The notes beneath the pieces are model-generated. The model was not told the origin of the DNA. It saw only the letters and a program-made list of their open reading frames with translations, and did not search any database. 64,000 bases of DNA, taken from assembly GCF_018399035.1 (NCBI RefSeq), contig NZ_CP073760.1:2601001-2665000 (forward strand), given 5' to 3'. This document shows positions 55,583-64,000 of the stretch, piece after piece. Numbering within the stretch: the stretch's first letter is position 1; every line of letters starts with the position of its first letter. A program made the translations under genes and the position numbers. The DNA comes from Thiocapsa sp. Its GTDB lineage: Bacteria > Pseudomonadota > Gammaproteobacteria > Chromatiales > Chromatiaceae.

Positions 55583-57448
55583 ATGAACATCGAGCTGATC
55601 GAAATCCGAGACTTCCTGGCCAGTCACCCGCCGTTCGCTCAACTGCCGCAGGACACGCTCGAACGCCTTCCACAGCGCCTTTCGGTGCGCTATTTTCGCC
55701 GCGGGACGCCCTTCCCGCCGGAAAACGCCGATCCGCCCTGCGTCTATCTCCTGCGCCGCGGCGCAGTGGAGCTGCGTGACGCCAACGGCGAGCTGGTCGG
55801 CAAGCTGGCCGAAGGCGATATGTGCGACATGATCTGTCGGTCCACACCCGAAAGTGGTCGATTTTTCGGCAACACCTCGGAAGACACCCTCGTCTACGCC
55901 CTGCCCTGCGCCGAGTTTGCGGATCTGCGCGAGCGGCACGCCGCATTCGGGGAGCATTTCGACCAATCCATTTCCAGTCGACTGCGCAAGGCGCTGGACA
56001 TCATGGTGGATGCGCCGGCCGCCGGCACCGGCCTGATGACGGTGCAGATCGGCACTATGATCAACCGCACGCCGATCGTCGCGAACCCGGAGACAAGCAT
56101 CCGCGAGGCCGCGCAGGTGATGTCCGAGCACCGTGTCTCGTCGCTTCTCATCATGGAAGGCGATCGGCTCGCCGGCATGATCACCGACCGCGATCTGCGC
56201 AGCCGCTGCGTAGCCGTCGGTCTGTCGACCGACCGACCGGTCCGCGAGATCATGACCGAGAAGCTGCAGACCGCGCAGGTCGACACCCTGGGTTTCCAGG
56301 CCCTGATCACCATGACACGCCTGAATGTGCATCATCTGCCGGTGCTGGACGGTCAGCGTGTCGCCGGCCTGATCTCGACAACCGACCTCACGCGCTTTCA
56401 AAGCGCCAACGCCGTGTACCTGGTGGGCGACATCCATCGCGCGGCATCGATCGAGACGCTGGTGCAGATCAGCTCCAAGATCCCCGAGCTTCAGGTCCAC
56501 CTCATCAACGGGGGAGCGACCGCAAACCACGTCGGCCAGGCGATCAGCGCCATCACCGACGCCATTACGCAGCGCTTGATCGTGCTGGCGGAGGCGGACC
56601 TCGGCAGCCCGCCCGTCCCCTATGCGTGGATCGTCGGGGGCTCGCAGGCGCGCCGCGAGCAGTCTTCGCACTCCGACCAAGACAACGCCCTCCTGATCGC
56701 GGACCACGCCAAACCGGACGACGACGCCTACTTCGCCGCACTCGCCAAGATCGTGAACGACGGCCTCGACGCCTGCGGTTTCGTCTACTGCCCCGGCGAT
56801 GTCATGGCCTCGAATCCGAAATGGCGCCAACCCCTTAGAATCTGGCACAAGTATTTCACCACTTGGATCCTCAAGCCCGAGCCCATGTCCCTGATGCTCG
56901 CAAACGTCTTTTTCGACCTGCGGGCCGTGCACGACCCGGAAAATCTCTTCCCCGAGTTGCAGGAGCGTGTCCTCGAGCGCTCCAAGGCGAACCGGATCTT
57001 CGTCGCCTACATGGTCGCAAACGCGCTCAAATACCGCCCACCCCTAGGATTTTTCCGCAACATCGTGCTGATCCAGGGCGGCGATCACGACCATACCTTC
57101 GATATCAAACACAAGGGCATCGTACCCATCGTCGACCTGGCGCGGATCTACGCACTCTCGGGCGGACTGCCCGAGACCAACACCATCGAACGCCTGAGCG
57201 CCGCCGCGGTGCATGGGACCTTAAGCAAAGACGGAGCGGCCAACCTGACCGACGCCATCGAGCTGGTCGGAACCCTGCGGATGCGCCATCAGGCCAATCA
57301 GCTCGCTCACGGGAAGAAGGCGGACAACTTTTTGTCGCCGGACGAGCTGTCTCCGCTGGAGCGCGGACATCTCAAGGACGCCTTTCTCCTGATCAACACC
57401 ATGCAGGAGTCCCTCGGACAACGCTATCAAGCCGGCCGCTTCGCCTAG
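55583..57448 (+). CDS. CBS/DUF294 nucleotidyltransferase-type regulatory protein
   Basis: The 621-aa protein has an N-terminal cyclic-nucleotide-binding-like domain (about 15-130), a pair of CBS domains (about 155-285; SEHRVSSLLIMEGDRLAGMITDRDL), a DUF294 nucleotidyltransferase-like domain with GGSQARREQSSHSDQDNALL near residue 352, and a C-terminal DUF294_C region (about 480-615). Proteins of this layout are usual companions of ActP and acs and probably regulate acetate uptake or PTS-like signalling. The start MNIELIEIRDF at 55583 is the family start. An exonuclease gene follows after 9 bp. Confidence 0.88.
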   Translation: MNIELIEIRDFLASHPPFAQLPQDTLERLPQRLSVRYFRRGTPFPPENADPPCVYLLRRGAVELRDANGELVGKLAEGDMCDMICRSTPESGRFFGNTSEDTLVYALPCAEFADLRERHAAFGEHFDQSISSRLRKALDIMVDAPAAGTGLMTVQIGTMINRTPIVANPETSIREAAQVMSEHRVSSLLIMEGDRLAGMITDRDLRSRCVAVGLSTDRPVREIMTEKLQTAQVDTLGFQALITMTRLNVHHLPVLDGQRVAGLISTTDLTRFQSANAVYLVGDIHRAASIETLVQISSKIPELQVHLINGGATANHVGQAISAITDAITQRLIVLAEADLGSPPVPYAWIVGGSQARREQSSHSDQDNALLIADHAKPDDDAYFAALAKIVNDGLDACGFVYCPGDVMASNPKWRQPLRIWHKYFTTWILKPEPMSLMLANVFFDLRAVHDPENLFPELQERVLERSKANRIFVAYMVANALKYRPPLGFFRNIVLIQGGDHDHTFDIKHKGIVPIVDLARIYALSGGLPETNTIERLSAAAVHGTLSKDGAANLTDAIELVGTLRMRHQANQLAHGKKADNFLSPDELSPLERGHLKDAFLLINTMQESLGQRYQAGRFA

Positions 57449-57457
57449 GCCCTGACC

Positions 57458-58135
57458 ATGTCACGACTGCTCGATTGGCGCCGCCGCTGGCAACTGCGCC
57501 GAACCCCGCCGGGGCCCTTGCGCTCCTACCTGGAGCATCCGTTTCCGATGGCGAAAACGGACTATCGAGAGGTGGAGTATCTTGCCATCGATCTTGAAAC
57601 GACCGGGCTGGACATCGCCAACGACCTGATCCTGAGCGTCGGCTATGTCGGGGTCCGAGGCGCATCCATCGACCTGTCGAGCGCACGCCATCGGGTTGTG
57701 CGGATCGATCGGTCCATCCCCGAGGCGACGGCGATCATCCATCAGATCACGGACGACGAGTCCGCCGAAGGCAGCGAGCTTGCCGACGTCCTCGAGGAGC
57801 TCCTCGAAACCCTGGCAGGCAAGGTGATGATTGCCCATCATGCACGCATCGAGCGCGGCTTCCTGAGCAACGCCTGCAAGCGACTCTGGCAGCGAGGACT
57901 CCTGATGCCGGTCGTGGATACCCAAGCCTTGGCCTATCGAACGTTCGAGCGCCGACAGACCCCGTTCAAGGCGTCCGATCTGCGCCTGCATGCGCTCGGG
58001 GATCGTTACAACCTGCCCCGTTACAGCGCGCACAATGCGCTGAGCGACGCACTGGCCTCGGCCGAGCTCTTCCTCGCCCAGGCCGCCTATCGAGACAACG
58101 GCCAGGGACTGCCTCTGCGGGATTTCCTGTGCTGA
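57458..58135 (+). CDS. DnaQ-family 3'-5' exonuclease
   Basis: The 225-aa protein is a DnaQ-type exonuclease: LAIDLETTGLD (ExoI, residues about 43-53), the helix after IAHHARIERGFLSNACKRL (ExoII) and YSAHNALSDALASAEL (ExoIII, with HxxxxD). It is the exonuclease common in the ActP-DUF294-acs neighbourhood. The N-terminus is basic and precedes the domain by about 38 residues. It starts 9 bp after the DUF294 gene, so likely co-transcribed. Its role in acetate metabolism, if any, is not obvious; DNA repair or RNA processing are equally possible. Confidence 0.85.
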   Translation: MSRLLDWRRRWQLRRTPPGPLRSYLEHPFPMAKTDYREVEYLAIDLETTGLDIANDLILSVGYVGVRGASIDLSSARHRVVRIDRSIPEATAIIHQITDDESAEGSELADVLEELLETLAGKVMIAHHARIERGFLSNACKRLWQRGLLMPVVDTQALAYRTFERRQTPFKASDLRLHALGDRYNLPRYSAHNALSDALASAELFLAQAAYRDNGQGLPLRDFLC

Positions 58136-58284
58136 GACCCGAGCCCCGAGAAGACCTCTGCATCTGCCGGCTGGCTGCGCCCTAGCGGAGCGTTTACTAT
58201 TAGCCGTTCGCGTCCGCCGGTACCTAAAGAACGAGTGCCGCGGGCCGGCACAGATCACTCCACCACCTCGAGGAGACAACAACC

Positions 58285-60231
<1,947 letters not shown>

Positions 60232-60244
60232 AGCGCGCGGTCGT

Positions 60245-60268
60245 CGCCTGCCGCGTGCGGCAGGGGCG
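60245..60268. other. Hairpin after acs
   Basis: CGCCTGCCGC-GT-GCGGCAGGGGCG forms a near-perfect stem about 14 bp after the acs stop. No T-run follows, so termination would need Rho or be weak. Confidence 0.45.
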
Positions 60269-60377
60269 ATCGTCCAAGCGAAACGGTTCGCCGAACCGGA
60301 CTCCGCGGCCATCGTTCTCGTCACCTGCGGGAGCGATGGCTGCGGGGCTGTGCATAGAATGTGAAATCACGGTCACT

Positions 60378-61211
60378 ATGAGCTCGAGCTTCAGAGTCGG
60401 CGTCTTCGTCGATGCCGAGAATGTCCGCTACAACGGCGGTTTTCAGATGCGCTACGACGTGCTGCGACGCTTCGCCGCACGAGAAGGAGGCATCCTGCAA
60501 CGATTGAACACCTACATGGCCTTCGACGCCGAGCGGGCTCGCGAGGACATGGAATACAAGAAGAAGGCGCAGACCTACCAACAGATGGTGCGGGACTTCG
60601 GCTGGAAGATCACCGTGAAGCTGGTCCGGCGCTATACTGACGAGAGCGGCAACGTCACCACCAAGGCCAACGCCGACCTCGACATGGCGGTCGATGCCAT
60701 GTTGCAGGCCAACAAGCTCGATCAAGTCCTCTTGGTGACGGGCGACGGCGATTTTCTTCAGGTCGTCGAAGCGTTGCAGAACACCGGTTGCCGGGTCGAG
60801 TTGATGGGATTCAAGAACGTCTCCCGCCAACTTCAGCAACAGGTCGATGCCTACTATTCCGGATTCCTGATCCCCGATCTGTTGCCGATCTCCTACGAGC
60901 CGCGCAACGAATGGGGCAAGCCCGGATCCTGCGTACGCGGGGTCTGCACCAAATGGTTCGCGGACAAAGGCTACGGGTTTTTGAGGATCATGGACCGCAT
61001 CTCACCATCGCTGTGGGTGACCGATCCACGGGAAGCCGATTCGCCTTACATCAGCGTCTTTTGCCACGTCAACGAGTTGGCCGACGATGTCACCGAGGAC
61101 ATGCTGATGAGCCGCGAGACGGTGCTGGAGTTTTATCTCAACGAGAGCGACCAGAAGGACAACGGACTGGTCGCGAGCAACGTCCGACTCGCCTTTTCAG
61201 TCAACCGCTGA
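60378..61211 (+). CDS. NYN-domain (LabA/DUF88) protein with a cold-shock-like C-terminus
   Basis: The 277-aa protein has an N-terminal NYN (PIN-fold RNase) domain: RVGVFVDAENVRYNGGFQMR, ADLDMAVDAML and LLVTGDGDFLQVVEAL, with the acidic residues of the NYN active site, and C-terminal region GVCTKWFADKGYGFLRI, then YISVFCHVNELA, which matches the pattern of a cold-shock/OB fold (KWF-KGYGF, VH). A start at 60378 was chosen (MSSSFRVGVF). It lies 19 bp before pilB. RNA binding combined with RNase activity is the inference; the partner RNA is unknown. Confidence 0.85.
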   Translation: MSSSFRVGVFVDAENVRYNGGFQMRYDVLRRFAAREGGILQRLNTYMAFDAERAREDMEYKKKAQTYQQMVRDFGWKITVKLVRRYTDESGNVTTKANADLDMAVDAMLQANKLDQVLLVTGDGDFLQVVEALQNTGCRVELMGFKNVSRQLQQQVDAYYSGFLIPDLLPISYEPRNEWGKPGSCVRGVCTKWFADKGYGFLRIMDRISPSLWVTDPREADSPYISVFCHVNELADDVTEDMLMSRETVLEFYLNESDQKDNGLVASNVRLAFSVNR

Positions 61212-61229
61212 GGTCCGACGACACGAGCC

Positions 61230-62945
61230 ATGGCGACGGACCAAACAGCCAAGAACAAGCTCTCGGGACTCGCACTGCGCCTGGTGCGCGACAACCTCAT
61301 CTCCGAGCGTGAAGCGATCGCTGCCTACGACGACGCGACCCGCCGCCGCCAATCCTTCGTGTCCTATCTCGTCGAGCAGAAGCTGCTCGACGGTCGGAAA
61401 ATCGCCGTCGCGGCCTCGCACGAGTTCGGCGTGCCGCTCCTCGACCTCCATGCGCTGGATTTGCTGAACCTTCCGGTGAATCTGGTCGACGAGCGCCTGG
61501 TGCGCAAACACCGGGCGCTGCCGATCTTCCGCCGCGGCAACCGCCTCTTCCTGGCCTTGTCGGATCCGACCAACGACCAAGCGCTCGAAGAGATCCGGTT
61601 CAACACCGGGCTGGCGACCGACGCGGTACTGGTTGAGGAGGACAAGCTCAAGGCCGCGATCGAGACCGCGATCGAGGCCCAGGACACGACCATGACGGAG
61701 CTCATGGACGCGGACCTGGAGAAGCTCGAGATCACCCCGGACGACGAGGATCTGCGCGAAGACGCCGACATCAACATCGACGACGCGCCGATCGTGCGGT
61801 ACGTGAACAAGGTCTTGGTCGATGCCATCTCGGCGGGCGCCTCGGACATCCACTTCGAGCCCTACGAGAAGTTCTTTCGCGTGCGCTTCAGACAAGACGG
61901 CATGCTGCGCGAGGTGGCGAGCCCACCCATGAATATCGCCGGGCGATTGGTCGCACGCCTCAAGGTCATGTCGCGGATGAATATCGCCGAGCGTCGTGTC
62001 CCTCAGGACGGACGCATCAAGCTCAAGGTCAGTCGGACGCGCGACATCGATTTCCGCGTCAATACCTTGCCGACCCTTTACGGCGAGAAGGTGGTCCTGC
62101 GGATCCTCGATTCCGCGTCGGCTCAGGTCGGCATCGAGGCCCTGGGCTTCGAGCTCGAGCAGCGCGAGGCATTCCTGGAGGCCATCCATAAACCCTACGG
62201 CATGATCCTGGTGACCGGACCGACCGGATCCGGGAAGACGGTGTCGCTCTACACCGCGCTGAATCTCCTGAATCAGCCGGACATCAATATCTCGACGGTC
62301 GAAGATCCGGTCGAGATCCAGGTTCCGGGAATCAATCAGGTCAGCATGAATCCCAAGACGGGGCTGACCTTCGCCGCCGCGCTGCGGGCGTTCCTGCGTC
62401 AGGACCCGGACATCGTCATGGTCGGCGAGATTCGCGACCTGGAGACCGCGGAGATCGCGGTCAAGGCCGCGCAGACCGGGCATCTGGTGCTCTCCACGCT
62501 CCATACCAACGACGCCCCGCAGTCGCTGACCCGTCTCGCCAACATGGGCGTGGCACCCTTCAACATTGCCTCCTCCGTCCTGCTCATCATGGCGCAGCGT
62601 CTCGCGCGGCGCCTCTGCCCGACCTGCAAGGCGCCCGAGGACCTGCCGCGCGAGGTCCTGCGCCAAGAGGGCTTCAACGAAGCGGATATCGAGGAGGGGA
62701 TCGTCGTCTTCGGACCGGTGGGATGCGAGCGCTGCACCAAGGGCTACCGCGGGCGTGTCGGTATCTTCCAAGTGATGCCCATATCGGAGACGATCCGGCG
62801 GCTGATTCTCGAGGGAGGCAACGCGATGCAGCTCGCCGAGCAGGCCCGGCGCGAAGGCGTCGCGGACCTGCGCGAATCCGGTCTGCGCAAGGTCAAAGAA
62901 GGGATGACGAGCCTCGAAGAGCTCAACCGAGTCACCAAGGAGTGA
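61230..62945 (+). CDS. pilB: Type IV pilus assembly ATPase PilB
   Basis: The 571-aa cytosolic ATPase powers pilus extension. An N-terminal GSPII_E_N domain (about 10-150) precedes the ATPase core with RRVPQDGRIKLK, Walker A GPTGSGKTVSLY near residue 332, Asp box and Walker B (VGEIRDLETAEIAV), His box (STLHTNDA) and the tetracysteine CPTC...CERC zinc site near 470-500, all typical of PilB. It is followed by pilC after 11 bp, the usual order pilB-pilC-pilD. It is preceded by the NYN gene by 19 bp. Confidence 0.96.
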   Translation: MATDQTAKNKLSGLALRLVRDNLISEREAIAAYDDATRRRQSFVSYLVEQKLLDGRKIAVAASHEFGVPLLDLHALDLLNLPVNLVDERLVRKHRALPIFRRGNRLFLALSDPTNDQALEEIRFNTGLATDAVLVEEDKLKAAIETAIEAQDTTMTELMDADLEKLEITPDDEDLREDADINIDDAPIVRYVNKVLVDAISAGASDIHFEPYEKFFRVRFRQDGMLREVASPPMNIAGRLVARLKVMSRMNIAERRVPQDGRIKLKVSRTRDIDFRVNTLPTLYGEKVVLRILDSASAQVGIEALGFELEQREAFLEAIHKPYGMILVTGPTGSGKTVSLYTALNLLNQPDINISTVEDPVEIQVPGINQVSMNPKTGLTFAAALRAFLRQDPDIVMVGEIRDLETAEIAVKAAQTGHLVLSTLHTNDAPQSLTRLANMGVAPFNIASSVLLIMAQRLARRLCPTCKAPEDLPREVLRQEGFNEADIEEGIVVFGPVGCERCTKGYRGRVGIFQVMPISETIRRLILEGGNAMQLAEQARREGVADLRESGLRKVKEGMTSLEELNRVTKE

Positions 62946-62956
62946 CGAGAACGCTC

Positions 62957-64000
62957 ATGGCAACCGCACTCAAGACGAAGCCGAAACCCAAACCCAAACC
63001 GCAGGCCGAGAAGGCTTACGTCTTCACCTGGGAAGGACGCGACCGGCGCGGGGCCAAGGTGACGGGGGAGACCCGTTCGCCCAGCATGACACTGGTGCGG
63101 GCGGACCTACGACGGCAAGGTGTGAGCCCGACCAAGGTCAAAAAAAAGCCCCAACCGCTCTTCAGCGGCAAGAAAAAGATCACCAGCACCGATCTCGCCA
63201 TCTTCAGCCGGCAGCTCGCGACCATGATGTCCGCCGGCGTGCCCTTGGTGCAGGCGTTCGACATCGTCGGACGCGGTCACGAAAACCCGGCGATGCAGGA
63301 CTTGATCCTGGGAATCAAGCAGGACATCGAGAGCGGCACCGCCATGGCGCTGGCGATGGGCAAGTATCCGCTCCACTTCGACGACCTGGTCTGCAACCTG
63401 GTGGCCGCCGGCGAGCAGGCGGGCGTACTGGACGTCCTGCTCGACAAGATTGCGACCTACAAGGAAAAGACCGAGTCGATCAAGGGCAAGATCAAAAAGG
63501 CCATGTTCTATCCGGTGGCGGTCATCGCGGTGGCCATCATCGTGAGCGCGGTTCTGCTCATCTTCGTCATCCCGCAGTTCAAGGACCTGTTCGCGAGCTT
63601 CGGTGCGGATCTGCCCGCCTTCACGCTCATGGTGATCGGTCTTTCCGACGCGCTGCAGAAATGGTGGTGGGCGATCCTCCTCGGGCTCGGCGCGGTCGGC
63701 TATGTCATCGGCAACACCTACAAACGCTCGCGCGCGTTGCGCGAAGCCATCGATCGCACGGCCCTGAAGATCCCGATCATCGGGCCGATCCTCAACAAGG
63801 CCGCGCTCGCGCGTTTCGCCCGCACCCTGTCCACCATGTTCGCGGCCGGCGTCCCGCTGGTCGAGGCGCTGGATTCGGTCTCGGGCGCCACCGGCAACAT
63901 CGTCTACCAGAACGCGGTCTTGAAGATGCGCGAAGAGGTCGCGACCGGGCAATCGCTGCAACTGTCGATGCGCCAGCAAGACCTGTTCCCGCATATGGTC
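62957..64000 (+). CDS. pilC: Type IV pilus inner-membrane protein PilC, truncated by window end
   Basis: The first 348 residues of PilC are visible, up to the window edge. A Lys/Pro-rich start (KTKPKPKPKPQAEKAYVFTW) precedes the soluble T2SSF domain (about 75-200; FSRQLATMMSAGVPLVQAFDI), then membrane helices (YPVAVIAVAIIVSAVLLIFVI; WWWAILLGLGAVGYVIG) and the start of the second T2SSF domain (LARFARTLSTMFAAGVPLVEAL). PilC is the platform protein interacting with PilB. The ATG at 62957 follows the pilB stop closely. The remaining ~60 residues and pilD lie outside. Confidence 0.95.
   Translation, partial: MATALKTKPKPKPKPQAEKAYVFTWEGRDRRGAKVTGETRSPSMTLVRADLRRQGVSPTKVKKKPQPLFSGKKKITSTDLAIFSRQLATMMSAGVPLVQAFDIVGRGHENPAMQDLILGIKQDIESGTAMALAMGKYPLHFDDLVCNLVAAGEQAGVLDVLLDKIATYKEKTESIKGKIKKAMFYPVAVIAVAIIVSAVLLIFVIPQFKDLFASFGADLPAFTLMVIGLSDALQKWWWAILLGLGAVGYVIGNTYKRSRALREAIDRTALKIPIIGPILNKAALARFARTLSTMFAAGVPLVEALDSVSGATGNIVYQNAVLKMREEVATGQSLQLSMRQQDLFPHMV

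Overview
The window is high-GC DNA from a gammaproteobacterium, most likely a Chromatiaceae-type purple sulfur bacterium. This rests on the aroA-cmk-rpsA-ihfB gene order, the style of the proteins (PilB/PilC, acetate-uptake cluster, CDGSH and EGKCG proteins), and many short dispersed palindromic repeats between genes. No rRNA, tRNA, CRISPR array, phage or transposase gene was seen. The genus call is inference only.

Layout. 0-9 kb: NUDIX hydrolase, a PutP-type symporter, a PhoB/PhoR pair, a periplasmic solute-binding protein and a large hybrid kinase, bounded by repeats. 9-15.4 kb: a repeat-packed gap, then ihfB, rpsA, cmk and aroA (one minus-strand operon), yhbY and a BrnT/BrnA toxin-antitoxin pair. 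15.4-21 kb: a four-gene minus-strand surface-structure locus (usher-like barrel, PapD-like chaperone, small secreted protein, pilin-like subunit) whose distal three genes are visibly lower in GC; a CysB-type regulator diverges from it. 22-36 kb: a DUF368 lipid-carrier flippase, a 1316-aa hybrid kinase, and a MoxR-DUF58-DUF4381-BatA-BatB/C-BatD operon in which DUF4381 carries an apparent one-base frameshift. 36-45 kb: CDGSH protein, NhaR-like regulator, an orphan EGKCG-repeat (HvfA-like) RiPP precursor, a CoA-binding protein, an ERCC4 nuclease reading in frame into argG, toxin-antitoxin genes and remnants, a PQQ-type sugar dehydrogenase and a DUF971 protein. 45-52.5 kb: hemerythrin-hemH, a K+ channel with RCK domains, DUF6394, a LeuA-like synthase and thrC. 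53-60 kb: an acetate module (duplicated DUF4212 subunit, ActP-like symporter, CBS/DUF294 protein, exonuclease, acs). 60-64 kb: NYN-domain protein, pilB and a truncated pilC.

The most striking unexplained structure is a family of 85-bp elements bounded by TAAACCGCG/CGCGGTTTA. Six near-constant-length copies lie here, often in pairs joined by an AT-rich linker, and three of them supply the TAA stop codon of the neighbouring gene. Other points worth attention are the EGKCG precursor without its modifying enzymes, the surface-fibre locus, the internal duplication of DUF4212, the nuclease-ArgG fusion frame and a NYN-cold-shock-like protein next to pilB.
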